NCBI GenBank assembly: GCA_937920335.1
Contig: CALGUT010000556.1
Span: forward strand, 1 to 34,712
From: an uncultured Opitutales bacterium
Lineage (GTDB): Bacteria > Verrucomicrobiota > Verrucomicrobiia > Opitutales > UBA2995
DNA: 34,712 bases
Direction of reading: 5' to 3'
Position numbers and translations under genes: made by a program. This document shows positions 8,528 to 18,300 of this stretch, in pieces (positions within the stretch are counted from its first letter, which is position 1; every line of letters begins with the position of its first letter). The notes beneath the pieces are model-generated. The model searched no databases. It was not told the origin of the DNA and was given only the letters and a program-made list of their open reading frames with translations.

Positions 8528-10072
8528 TCACTTCTCTCTTGGTGCTTTTAACCAGGACGCAGGAATCACGGATGCATCCGTAACGGTTCCGTCTGGTGCG
8601 TTTTCCTTTTGGTTGAGTAGCTTGCCCTGTGTATCGAAATACTTGATCGTCATTTTCCGATCGTCCAAGGGACCTGAGAATTCGAGCGTTGAAAAATTTC
8701 GTTCTTTCACCTGATCCATTTCTCCGGGGAATATATCGTAGCGAGTGCTGGTTGTTTCTGGACCCCCGAAACTGCCTGAAGTAAGAGGGCTACTGGTGAA
8801 TTCGATAAAGCGATAGGTTTCCCCTTTGATGCCAGCTTTCCCAGGAACACCGGGTTTTCCTCCACCAATAAATTCAAGGGTGTTCACCTCCGAAAAGTGC
8901 ACGTCGCCACTCAGAAAGACCACTCCGTCGATACCTTCTTCAATGATCCGGTCCATGAGGTACTGCCACTCCTCATCGAATAAGCGATAGCTGTCCCCGG
9001 CACCGTTGTCTCCCAGCACCGTGTTTCCGATACTAATGATGTTAAAATTTGATGGGTAACTTGGCAGGTATCCCTCAGTTGCCTGACCTTGATTATACTT
9101 TAGCGCACTTATCAGCCAATCCACCTGACGTTTGCCCAGGAGGTCCTTCTCTCGATCGAATGCTTTTAAATGCTCAACTCCGTCCCGGTAGGTTCGATTA
9201 TCTAGCAGGTAAAAGTTGGCATCCCCGTAGTTGAAAAACGAAAATACGCCGGGTGTATCTGGCAGGCCCGCTGATGGGTTCCCATTGAATAGCGTGAAGG
9301 CCTCGGTGGTCTTAGCCTTATTCCAAAAGTCCCATCCCGCATTGTTCGGGCCGTAATCGTGGTCATCCCAAATCGCGTATTGGGGAATGGATGCCAGCAT
9401 ACCTCGCATGTGTGGAAGTGACCTGGAGTGGGTCCAGCGTTGTAAGATGCCTGTCCAGGAGCTCCAGTCTGGTTCGTTCAGGTATATTTGATCTCCGAGC
9501 CAGATGAAAATGTCCGGATCCGCTTCGTAGATACTCTCGAATATTTCATAACCGCTACCGTAGGGATTTCCTCCGAGGCGATCATACCCGCCCTCTTGGT
9601 TAATGTAAGCGCAGCTACCAAAACCGATCGTAAAGTCGAATATTCGATGACCTTCTTCGCGAAATCGCCAATTCTTAGGGGTTGAGAACTCCAGAGGGAT
9701 AGGCGCTCCTTCCCGATAATCTGTTCGGAAGGCTGGAGTAACCTTCTCGCCATCGATAAAAACTTCGTAGCCGTAGGTACTGTTGGACCGAACTTCGTCG
9801 GCGATGCATTTGGCAACGTAAGCGGTTTCTTTTTCGGTCTTTACCGTTCTGGTAGACCACCGTTTTTCTGGATCACCCTTGTGCCAATACTGCACCTGGA
9901 CATCCGCTGGGCCGGTTGTCTGAATCCAAATGAGAACCTCCGACATCGTGACATAACCGAGCATGGGCCCCGATTGTAATTTCTCGTAGGTAGCGTCCGC
10001 TCGAGCGAGCGGCAGCAACAACAAGCTTATCGTAATTCCCCAAAGCACGCCCCCAAACGTTTGTTTTAGCAT
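8528..10072 (-). CDS. Exported PhoD-type alkaline phosphatase/phosphodiesterase
   Basis: This 514-residue protein has an N-terminal signal peptide (hydrophobic core about residues 8-22, likely cut after ARA at about 26), an N-terminal beta-sandwich domain (about 30-120) and the PhoD metallophosphatase domain. Motifs in order are FGSCAY (C154), GDQIY (193-197), WDDHDYGPN (235-243) and a later LSGDVHFSE; these match the Fe/Ca-binding and catalytic elements of PhoD-like enzymes. The N-terminal signal is short and lacks a twin arginine, unlike the best-known Tat-exported PhoD. It probably releases phosphate or hydrolyses phosphodiesters in the periplasm. It is a single gene, convergent with the lactonase. 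No Pho-box-like repeat was identified upstream. Confidence 0.9.
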   Translation of the reverse strand: MLKQTFGGVLWGITISLLLLPLARADATYEKLQSGPMLGYVTMSEVLIWIQTTGPADVQVQYWHKGDPEKRWSTRTVKTEKETAYVAKCIADEVRSNSTYGYEVFIDGEKVTPAFRTDYREGAPIPLEFSTPKNWRFREEGHRIFDFTIGFGSCAYINQEGGYDRLGGNPYGSGYEIFESIYEADPDIFIWLGDQIYLNEPDWSSWTGILQRWTHSRSLPHMRGMLASIPQYAIWDDHDYGPNNAGWDFWNKAKTTEAFTLFNGNPSAGLPDTPGVFSFFNYGDANFYLLDNRTYRDGVEHLKAFDREKDLLGKRQVDWLISALKYNQGQATEGYLPSYPSNFNIISIGNTVLGDNGAGDSYRLFDEEWQYLMDRIIEEGIDGVVFLSGDVHFSEVNTLEFIGGGKPGVPGKAGIKGETYRFIEFTSSPLTSGSFGGPETTSTRYDIFPGEMDQVKERNFSTLEFSGPLDDRKMTIKYFDTQGKLLNQKENAPDGTVTDASVIPASWLKAPREK

Positions 10073-10238
10073 AGGGAGAACGTTAAAATGGAAGTGGAAC
10101 GGGTCAACGCTCTCCTTCAGTTTCTACAGTGGGACTGTTAAATACCGGTCGAGACTGCGATTTAAGTATGGGCGTTTCGGGTACGTGTAAGGTTTCGCCA
10201 GGTCGACCCACTCATCTAGGGAAATTAATTCGCAGGAA

Positions 10239-10772
10239 ATGAACCATTATAATTACCAGAAAACGCTTCAAGCGGTGTGGCAGAAGGCCGTTGATATTTA
10301 TAGGTCTGGAAACGAAGACGTGAAGACCTATTTCGATAAGCAGGAACTTGAATTCCTGGCTTCAATCGGTGCGAGTGCTCAGGAAATTTTCGATTTTGCG
10401 GAAGACTTTGTGAGTGGTGGCGAGCCGGACTTTACGACAGTTGCGATGATCCATGATGTCCGTCGGGCTTACCTGCGGGAACAGCAGCATGGAAACTCTT
10501 CTAAAGCTATGCTAGACCCTTCCACGTTACCGGCCAAAGATTCCGAGGCAGAAGGCATCCGTTGGTTGCCTCGCATCATCCCGAAAGCGAAAGCCAAGCT
10601 TAGGGGTGAACTCCATCCCGATGTGATGTATAGTTGCGGTGGCGATCGGAATTTTCTAAAAACCAACGATATTCACCCTGCGGAGTTTCTGCGAGTAGTC
10701 TGGGAAAACGAAGACAAGGAATCAGCTATTGTTGATTGGGTGGTGAATCGTGTGAGAGGCGACTCAGCTTAG
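10239..10772 (+). CDS. DUF5069-like protein of unknown function
   Basis: This 177-residue cytosolic protein has two parts. Residues about 1-90 are helical and charged and I do not recognise them. Residues about 105-170, from WLPRIIPKAKAKLRGEL through the FLKTNDI and VWENEDKESAIVDWV segments, resemble the DUF5069 family, whose members share an LxRxxxKARAKL-type helix, a motif near YxCxxD and a terminal acidic helix. The match is from memory and is tentative. No catalytic motif is evident. The mogA gene begins 52 nt downstream and may share a transcript. The start is preceded by GCAGGAA, one of the few purine-rich ribosome sites here. Confidence 0.7.
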   Translation: MNHYNYQKTLQAVWQKAVDIYRSGNEDVKTYFDKQELEFLASIGASAQEIFDFAEDFVSGGEPDFTTVAMIHDVRRAYLREQQHGNSSKAMLDPSTLPAKDSEAEGIRWLPRIIPKAKAKLRGELHPDVMYSCGGDRNFLKTNDIHPAEFLRVVWENEDKESAIVDWVVNRVRGDSA

Positions 10773-10824
10773 GTTCGGACCATTCCTTTGTTGCCCTCCA
10801 TCATCGTAATCCTAGGGTGACGTC

Positions 10825-11352
10825 ATGGTTAAAATTGGCGTTATCAACGTATCGGACCGTGCGAGTCAGGGCATCTATGAAGATATACCCGGGAAAGAAG
10901 CGGTGCGCTTAATTCGTGACTATCTTGTGACGGAGTTTGAACCGGTTTATCGGGTGATCCCGGACGAGCAGGATCAGCTTGAAGAAACCATGAAATTCCT
11001 GGCGGATGAAGTGGGTTGCTGCCTCGTAGTAACAACAGGTGGAACCGGACCGGCTGTGAGGGACGTGACCCCTGAAGCGACGGAAGCGGTGTGTGAAAAG
11101 ATGTTGCCAGGCTTTGGTGAGGCGATGCGTGCTGAGTCGTTGAAAATTGTTCCGACTGCCATTTTGTCCAGACAGGTGGCGGGGACTCGTGGAAAGTGTC
11201 TGATAATAAACCTTCCAGGTAAACCTAAAGCGATCGAGGAGTGCCTCCAGATCGTCTTTCCGGCGATTCCATACTGTATCGATTTGCTTGGAGGTCCTCA
11301 TCTCGAATCGGATCCCAAGGTAATGAAGATCTTTCGCCCGAAGCAAAAGTAG
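10825..11352 (+). CDS. mogA: Molybdopterin adenylyltransferase (MogA)
   Basis: This 175-residue enzyme adenylates molybdopterin in molybdenum cofactor synthesis, preparing it for metal insertion. The family signature TTGGTGPAVRDVTPEAT is intact, as are the downstream MPGFGEAMR and PTAILSRQ segments that are characteristic of MogA rather than MoaB. The C terminus (GGPHLESDPKVMKIFRPK) also matches MogA. Length is usual for the family. An AGGGTG lies just upstream of the start. No other cofactor gene is nearby, so the rest of the pathway must be elsewhere. Confidence 0.93.
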   Translation: MVKIGVINVSDRASQGIYEDIPGKEAVRLIRDYLVTEFEPVYRVIPDEQDQLEETMKFLADEVGCCLVVTTGGTGPAVRDVTPEATEAVCEKMLPGFGEAMRAESLKIVPTAILSRQVAGTRGKCLIINLPGKPKAIEECLQIVFPAIPYCIDLLGGPHLESDPKVMKIFRPKQK

Positions 11353-11510
11353 TAACTGCATGTCCGCGAAGCGCTTTCCCATAAATTTATTTGCAAGTTT
11401 CGTTCGCATTCAGGAAACGAATGCATAATCGTTTGGTCTACTGAAATTTGTGACTGTAAGCGGTTAGGTACCCGCCAGTATTTTTAACATAAGCCCTATT
11501 TAGACTCACT

Positions 11511-12503
11511 ATGACCGAATCGAACGAAACCGAGATTCTCAGCAAAATTGAAAACGCCCGCGAGCGCATCTCCTCAGAACTCAGTAAGGTAATTATCGGG
11601 CAGGAAACGATCATTGAGCAGATGATCATTGGATTGATGGCTCGGGGGCATGCCTTACTGACCGGTGTTCCGGGTCTCGGTAAAACGCTTTTAGTGAAGT
11701 CTATTGCTCAGACCTTTTCACTTTCGTTTAAACGCATTCAGTTTACGCCGGATTTGATGCCTGCAGATATTCTTGGTACTGAGGTGGTTGAGGAGGATAA
11801 AAACACGGGAAAGCGCCTGTTTCGTTTTGTGCAAGGCCCTATTTTTGCGAATATGGTATTGGCCGACGAGATCAACCGGACACCACCTAAGACCCAGGCC
11901 GCATTGCTGGAAGCCATGGGAGAACGCCAGGTAACTGCTGCTGGGCAAACGTTTGAGCTGGAGCCGCCATTCTTCGTGTTGGCCACTCAAAATCCCATCG
12001 AATTGGAGGGAACTTATCCGCTCCCCGAAGCGCAGCTCGACCGCTTTTTATTAAACGTAGTGATGGATTATCTTCCTCAGGCAGATGAAATTCGCATGGT
12101 CACAGAAACTACAGCCGCTCAAAAAGATCCGCTCCAACCGGTCTTTTCTGCCGAGGAGATTCTCGAAATTCAGGACTGGGTGCGCCAAGTCCCTGTTTCT
12201 GAACATGTGGTGAGCTACGCCGTTCGCTTAGCTGGTGCCACTCGTCCAAGTGTGGAATCGTCTCCTGACTTTATAAAAGACCAGATCAAGTGGGGGGCTG
12301 GATCCCGAGCGTCCCAGGCTTTGATTCTCGCAGGAAAAGCGCGCGCATTACTTAATGGTCGTTACACTGTAGCGGTGGAGGATGTGCAGGCGCTTGCGAT
12401 TCCCGTACTTCGCCATCGAATCATCCCCAATTTCCACGCAGAGGCTGAAGGAATCACTGCTGACAAAGTGATCCAACGCCTCTTGGAAACGATCAAAGAA
12501 TAG
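11511..12503 (+). CDS. MoxR-family AAA+ ATPase
   Basis: This 330-residue cytosolic AAA+ ATPase has Walker A GVPGLGKT (52-59), Walker B MVLADE (115-120), the sensor ATQNP (158-162) and the LDRF motif (about R178), all hallmarks of MoxR/RavA-type chaperone ATPases. MoxR proteins act with VWA-domain partners to mature or remodel protein complexes. It is the first gene of a seven-gene operon; the DUF58 gene starts 10 nt after its stop. The start shows no Shine-Dalgarno sequence. Family assignment is firm; the client is unknown. Confidence 0.95.
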   Translation: MTESNETEILSKIENARERISSELSKVIIGQETIIEQMIIGLMARGHALLTGVPGLGKTLLVKSIAQTFSLSFKRIQFTPDLMPADILGTEVVEEDKNTGKRLFRFVQGPIFANMVLADEINRTPPKTQAALLEAMGERQVTAAGQTFELEPPFFVLATQNPIELEGTYPLPEAQLDRFLLNVVMDYLPQADEIRMVTETTAAQKDPLQPVFSAEEILEIQDWVRQVPVSEHVVSYAVRLAGATRPSVESSPDFIKDQIKWGAGSRASQALILAGKARALLNGRYTVAVEDVQALAIPVLRHRIIPNFHAEAEGITADKVIQRLLETIKE

Positions 12504-12513
12504 TCACCTTCCG

Positions 12514-13416
12514 ATGGCCGTTGCTTACAAAGATCTGCTCGACCCTGCGCACCTTACGCGCATCGAGAACTATTCCCTAATGGCCAAGGCGGCTGTTGAG
12601 GGATTTTTGTCAGGCATGCATCGGTCTGTCTTTCACGGTTTTGGTACGGAGTTTTTGCAATATCGTAATTACGTGCCCGGAGAGGATTTGAAATACCTTG
12701 ATTGGAAGGTATATGCCAAGCGGGATGAGCTCGTAACGAAAGTTTATCAGGAAGAGACCTCGATGAACTGCTACTTCGTCGTCGATGCCAGTGCTTCGCA
12801 CCATTATCAAGGTGATCGTGCGGCCTGTTCCAAGCTACGGTATGCGTGTATGGTGGCAGCCAGCCTTGCCTACCTTGCTACGAGGCAGGGCGACAATATT
12901 TCTTTATTTGCCTACCAGGATTCGATTGTGGAAGCGCTAGAGCCGGGCCACAGGAATGGTCAATTACACCAGTTTCTTCAGGCGCTTACTCGCTTGAAAC
13001 CGGAAGGTCAGGCGAACCACGAACGTTTACTCAAAGCCATGACCCACCACATGAGAAGTCGTGGGATCGTTGTCTATCTGTCCGACATGCTGGAGGCGGA
13101 GGATACGCTTCCGCGCATGTTGCAGAACCTTCAGTTTCAGCACTGCGATGTGCTGGCTCTGCAAATTCTGGACCCTGATGAACGGGACTTGCCGCACGCG
13201 TACCCCGTTCGTTATGTCGATTCTGAAACCGATAAAGAGGTCACTACGTTTGCCGATTCCGTTCGAGAGGATTACCAGCGGTCGATGGATCAATTCATGG
13301 GAGATCTTCAACAGGGATTTCGTAAGGCTCAGGTTGATTTCAAACCACTCCTGACGACCGATCATCTGGGGCATGCGCTGAGCCAGTATCTGCACCATCG
13401 GGAGGCGCTCACTTGA
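12514..13416 (+). CDS. DUF58 domain protein (MoxR partner)
   Basis: This 300-residue protein carries the DUF58 signature: RNYVPGEDLKYLDW (51-64) followed by KVYAKRDELVTKVY. A VWA-like metal-site motif DASAS (91-95, a D-x-S-x-S pattern) follows. DUF58 proteins are encoded beside MoxR ATPases almost everywhere and are thought to be adaptor or substrate components. No membrane helix is visible here, unlike DUF58 proteins with N-terminal anchors, so it is probably cytosolic. It is separated from the MoxR gene by 10 nt and from the next gene by 1 nt, so it is translated from one transcript. Confidence 0.92.
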   Translation: MAVAYKDLLDPAHLTRIENYSLMAKAAVEGFLSGMHRSVFHGFGTEFLQYRNYVPGEDLKYLDWKVYAKRDELVTKVYQEETSMNCYFVVDASASHHYQGDRAACSKLRYACMVAASLAYLATRQGDNISLFAYQDSIVEALEPGHRNGQLHQFLQALTRLKPEGQANHERLLKAMTHHMRSRGIVVYLSDMLEAEDTLPRMLQNLQFQHCDVLALQILDPDERDLPHAYPVRYVDSETDKEVTTFADSVREDYQRSMDQFMGDLQQGFRKAQVDFKPLLTTDHLGHALSQYLHHREALT

Positions 13417-13417
13417 G

Positions 13418-15385
13418 ATGCTTTCGTTCGTAAATAGTCTATTTCTATTGGGCCTGGCTGGATTGGCGGTGCCCACTATTCTGCATCTGATTAACCGTGA
13501 GCTGGCGGTGAGTCTGAAGTTTCCGTCAGTTCGCTTTATAGACCGTTCTCAACTGCCGCGTCGCGAAAAGAGGAAACTGCGTGACCTGTTGTTGCTCGTT
13601 CTCCGCCTGTTACTGTTTGCGGCCATCGTGCTTGCGTTTGCTAAGCCGATTTGGGTTACGCCAGTGGCGACTGTCGCAGAAGGAAGTACCTTGAAGCAAA
13701 CGGTTTATCTGCTGGATGCCTCCTCAAGTATGGCCCGTGGAAGCAATTGGCAGGCATCTAAGAGCGCACTGCTTGATGACCTCTCGAGCACCCGTGCAAA
13801 CGAGGTTGGTCTGGTGGTATACGCTGACCGAGTTTTGACTCAAATCTCTCCCTCGGCGGATCGCAATGCGTTGGAAAACTATCTGCAAGATTTAGAGCCC
13901 AGTTTTGCTGCGGGAAATCCAGGGTCTGCGATTGATACCGCAGTTCGGCTATTCAATCCGGAGGGAGAAAGCCGACTGGTTGTTGTATCCGACTTTCAGG
14001 AGACCGATTGGCAACGGGACCTACCCGGTGTTCCAGAATCTATGGAACTGGTTTTTTTGCGCGCTGAACCTAGCGAAGCGATCAATATAGGTATTGTGAA
14101 TGTGAATACGGTTCCTGTTGGGAAGAATCAGGCGCGGGTTCTCGTCACGATACGTAATAATAGCGGTGAAGGCGAATCAGTCCCGGTCACGTTAGATAGT
14201 GAAACGGGCTCTGAAGAAAAATTGGTCAATGTGGCTGCTGGCCAGCTCGCTAACGTCACGTTTACGCTCGAGGTGAATGAGCCGCGTCCGATGACTGCCA
14301 ATCTTCCCGCGGACGTCAATAATCGCGATAATACTTGGCATTTCTGGATCGCACCGCCACCGGTCGTCCGTGTGTATGCATTTCTGCCGAATCTTGATGA
14401 ACCACAGGCAGCAAATGCGTTTTATTTTTTCCAAACTGCGTTAGAGGTTGAGTCTGAGGCCGATTGGGTTCGTTTCGAAGTGACCGCGCTGGACCGTGGG
14501 TTTTTCGAGTCGACGCTTTTGGAGGAAGCTGACGTCGTCGTGATCCCTGCTGCGGGTGCTTACCTGCGCGAGGAGCAGTGGGGGGATCTGAGAGGTTATT
14601 TGGAACAGGGGCGTACGGCGATCATGCTTCCGGGCGAGTCGTTCCCCAGCCAGTTTCGCTCATTGGAAAAGAGTGGAATGATGCAGTCCCGCTTCTTGGG
14701 TCTGGCGGGAAACACCAATGAGCGGCAAACGCCTTATCATTTAGGTTCGATCAATCCGTCGAGTCGCCTTTCACAGACCTTCGCAGACGCTGCGTCAAAA
14801 GACCTGATGCTGGTGAACGTCTATCGGTATGTTCGGCTCCAGGCTTCAGATCAGGATACAACATTGATCTCTTTTGAAAACGGTGAACCTGCACTCCTCG
14901 CTCTTGCGGTTGGGCAGGGCACCCTCTACGCCAGTACTTTTGCATTCGAGCCATCCTGGACGGATTTACCGTTGCGAAACTCGTTTTTACCTTTGGTCCG
15001 CGAGCTTGTTCAGGAAGGGTTCAACACCGATCGTCTTCGCCGGCAGTTCTTTGTAGAAGAAACACTATCGCTAGCTGAGCCAGTTAGTGAGCCATCGACT
15101 TTTGAACGGGACGGACAGTTTTGGGAAGTAAACGTGAATCCTAGTGAGTCGGTAAAAGGAACCGTCGATACCGACCAGTGGTTACCAGCCTTGCTATCAC
15201 AGAAGCCACTGTATGCCAATGCGGTGCCCGGGGCCGGTACCTTGCCAGCGGACACGGGAACGAAGGTCGATTTATGGCCTTGGTTGCTTATGGTTGCGCT
15301 CATTTGTATTTTTCTGGAATCTCTTTTAACTGGAATCAAAGATATCGCTCAACCCTCTCCTTTAGGAAAACCCGATCCGGTTTGA
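13418..15385 (+). CDS. BatA-type membrane protein with VWA domain
   Basis: This 655-residue inner-membrane protein begins with a BatA-like N-terminal domain: a hydrophobic helix (about 5-25), a basic stretch, and a second helix (about 57-77). A VWA domain follows with a complete MIDAS motif D100-A-S-S-S104. A large periplasmic-looking region of beta-rich sequence occupies about 220-610, and a last membrane helix lies near the C terminus (WPWLLMVALICIFL). In Bacteroidota, Bat proteins are linked to aerotolerance and envelope stress; the mechanism is unclear. The gene begins 1 nt after the DUF58 stop and ends 1 nt before the next start, so translational coupling is likely. Confidence 0.88.
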   Translation: MLSFVNSLFLLGLAGLAVPTILHLINRELAVSLKFPSVRFIDRSQLPRREKRKLRDLLLLVLRLLLFAAIVLAFAKPIWVTPVATVAEGSTLKQTVYLLDASSSMARGSNWQASKSALLDDLSSTRANEVGLVVYADRVLTQISPSADRNALENYLQDLEPSFAAGNPGSAIDTAVRLFNPEGESRLVVVSDFQETDWQRDLPGVPESMELVFLRAEPSEAINIGIVNVNTVPVGKNQARVLVTIRNNSGEGESVPVTLDSETGSEEKLVNVAAGQLANVTFTLEVNEPRPMTANLPADVNNRDNTWHFWIAPPPVVRVYAFLPNLDEPQAANAFYFFQTALEVESEADWVRFEVTALDRGFFESTLLEEADVVVIPAAGAYLREEQWGDLRGYLEQGRTAIMLPGESFPSQFRSLEKSGMMQSRFLGLAGNTNERQTPYHLGSINPSSRLSQTFADAASKDLMLVNVYRYVRLQASDQDTTLISFENGEPALLALAVGQGTLYASTFAFEPSWTDLPLRNSFLPLVRELVQEGFNTDRLRRQFFVEETLSLAEPVSEPSTFERDGQFWEVNVNPSESVKGTVDTDQWLPALLSQKPLYANAVPGAGTLPADTGTKVDLWPWLLMVALICIFLESLLTGIKDIAQPSPLGKPDPV

Positions 15386-15386
15386 T

Positions 15387-18300
15387 ATGCAACCCGTCGC
15401 TGAAACACTGAAACCAATTGCCTTCCGGCTCCTGCTCTTACGCTTGGCTGGCTGGTTGGCGTTTTGCGTAATTGGGCTGGGACTGGTCTTTTGTGGATTG
15501 GAGTTCCTTGAGAAGCTTTTTGTGTTTAAAGAAACGACCGCGGTCATTTTCAACCTCGGTATTCTTGCCGTGTTCGGGGTCATTGCACTGGTTGGATTGA
15601 TTCGAGTCTACCGGAACCAGCCCAAGTTGATGGAGCTATCGAACCGGGTGGAAAAGGCGCATCCGGACCTCATGGACAGCTTCAATGCTGCCGTCGAAGT
15701 TTCGAACATTCCAGAGGCGAAACGAACGACGATCGAGCGGCTACTTGTGGATTCTGTGGCGGAGAAAACGGCATCCTACGATCTGGAGAAACTATTGATC
15801 CCGAAGCGTTTTCGCTTCTTTTCCTTGTCGGGTTTGTTGGTCGTGGCGATCGCCCTGATGACTTTCGCCCACTTTTTCGATGTGTCTCAAAAATTCCGAT
15901 ACCAGGTTGGTGATTGGGTTCGTGGTGAATCGACTGCTTTCTATGTTGCCCCTAAGCCACTTGAAGTAGCGCGAGGCGAAGACATACGTGTGTATGTAAG
16001 CCCACGTCGCTGGGATGCACAGTGCACAATTGAGTTCCAAGAAAATGGAGAACTTGTATCGTTTCCGATGAATAGTGCCGGGGACGGTCGATCAGATTTC
16101 GTGTTCTACGATGTAGTAGAGGATATTCAATTTCGAGTACAGACAGCATCGCTAACGTCACCTTGGTATTCGGTGGTTGCCTACGATCCTCCTGTTATTG
16201 ATTTGTTTCAACTGTTTGTCGATCCACCGGCCTACTCAGGCTATGAATCGGAATCGTACGATGCCTTGAAGGATTTGGAAATGCTGGAGGGCACGCGGCT
16301 ATCTTTCGACCTGGCGGGCTCAATGATTACTGAACTCAACGTTGAATTTGGAGAAGAATCGCTACCGCTCATGAAGAACGAGATGGGTAGCTTCGGTTTC
16401 GACATCAGACCGGAAGAATCTTCTTCGTTGCGTTTTGTCATGTTCAACGAGACAGGACACCGAGCACAAACTGAGACGGTTCAGCTGACGGTACTTCCGG
16501 ATGAGAAGCCCGTACTTGAATGGATCAAACCGGGTGAGGATACCACCGTGAAGCCCGATGACCTGATTCCGCTCGAATTATTCGTCGCTGACGACTTCGG
16601 TCTTAACGCGGTCATTCTAAATCTTTCGATTTCTGGAACCCGGCAACGCTCCATTGCACTTCATCAAGGGGATGAAAGTCGCGAGCCAGGAGCCATCGAG
16701 CTCAACTTGTTTGAATCGCTGGACCTCTTTGAATTAGAGGTTCTGGATGGCGATGTCATTTCCTATTCCGCGACGGCGATGGATAACAAAGAACCGGAGC
16801 CTAACATCGTACGTTCCGAAGTCTTTTTTATCGAGGTGCGGGTTGAGAAAGAACCCATTGAGTTAGAAGGCATGGATGGTGAAGGCGAGACGGAGGAAGT
16901 GGACGTGCGCGCGCTGGTGATTGAACTCAAGAAAATCATCCGAGATACCTATGCCGCGATGGGGCTACCACTCGAGGAAAACCAATTTGCGAATCAGGAG
17001 ATCGGAACTCAATTGGCCTCATTGCGAACGGTGATCGAATCGGTGATGGTTCAAGCCGCTCCCATCCTCACTCAGCAGGGACAAGAACACTTGATGGAAT
17101 TTTTAATTCGTGCTCGTGAAGGTATGGAAAAGGCCGAGACCATGATCAACAGCAACGCAACGGATCTTGCGATTGCTCCCGAGGAGCAGGCACTTGCTGA
17201 GTTGGTTTCCTTTGAAGCCGAACTCAGCCGCAATCAATCGAACTCCGAAAGCCAAAGTGAATCGGAATCGGAAGGCGATTCTCAGGGCCAGCAGCCACCT
17301 TCCGAGGGCGAACAAAATCAAGACCCGAGTGAAGCGCCTAACTTCGCTGAGCTTCCCGAAGCGTTGGACGATTTGAATTCGTTGATCGATCAACAGAGTG
17401 AATTGAACGACGAGATCGAACGGGCGCAACGACGGAACGCGACTGAAGATGATCTGGAAGCATTAGCCGAACAACAATCCCAGCTTTCCAAAGATGCGGT
17501 CGAAATGCGCGATCAGTTGGAACGCCTGATGCCCGGAAATCCGTCAGCCCCAGCCATTGATCAAGCAGCTGGGGAAATGGCCCAGGGTGCAGGGCAACTT
17601 GAAGAGGGCCAACCAGGAATGGCCCAAGGTAGTGGACAGAGAGCTCAACAAGGTCTTATGAATGCGGCGACGTTGCTGGAGCAAGGAATCAACCAGGTAG
17701 CCTCGCAGATGATGCAGGGCTTGGCGGGGCAGGGGCAGCAATTGGCGTCTCGGCAAAGTCAGGCGGCGAGCCAGAGTCGGCAGGCCGATGAAGGAGAGCT
17801 TAATGACGAAGAGCGGGCAGAGCTGAAGGCGCAGCAGGAGGGCATCGCGGAGGACTTTGAGGAGTGGCAGGACAATCTGGCGCAGACCGCGAACCAATTG
17901 AGAGAGCAGTTCCCTGAAGCAGCGTCCGAGTTGGACGGAATCGGTGAACAGGCCGATGAAGAAAATCTCGAAGGCCAAATGTCACGGGCTGAGAATGCGT
18001 TGCACTATCGTAGATTTGGTCGGGCGGCTCCGATACAGGATGAACTGGCTGAATCGATGGAGAGTCTGGCTGATGGAATTGAAGAGACTGCCTCTGGTAT
18101 GCCTCAACTGGCCGATTCAGCAGTGAGAGAGGCGTTAGCTGAGTTACAGGAAGCGCAGCAGGCCCTTGAAGGTATGCAAGCGGAAGGTGAATCACCGGGG
18201 GCGCAACAACGACTGGAAGCAATGCAAGATGGGTTGAGTGGTATGTTGTCGGATCTGGCGAGTCGCTTGAATGACCCCGAGCTGCGCGAGTTTGCTGGAG

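Noticed and set aside
11406..11424. GCATTC/GAATGC hairpin between mogA and the MoxR gene
   Set aside because: Only 6 bp and no following T-run; a competing TTCGTT/AACGAA stem overlaps it, so its role is unclear.
17544..17978. Minus-strand 144-codon frame inside the 1045-residue protein gene
   Set aside because: Leu/Arg-rich antisense shadow of the Gln/Glu-rich helix; no independent support.
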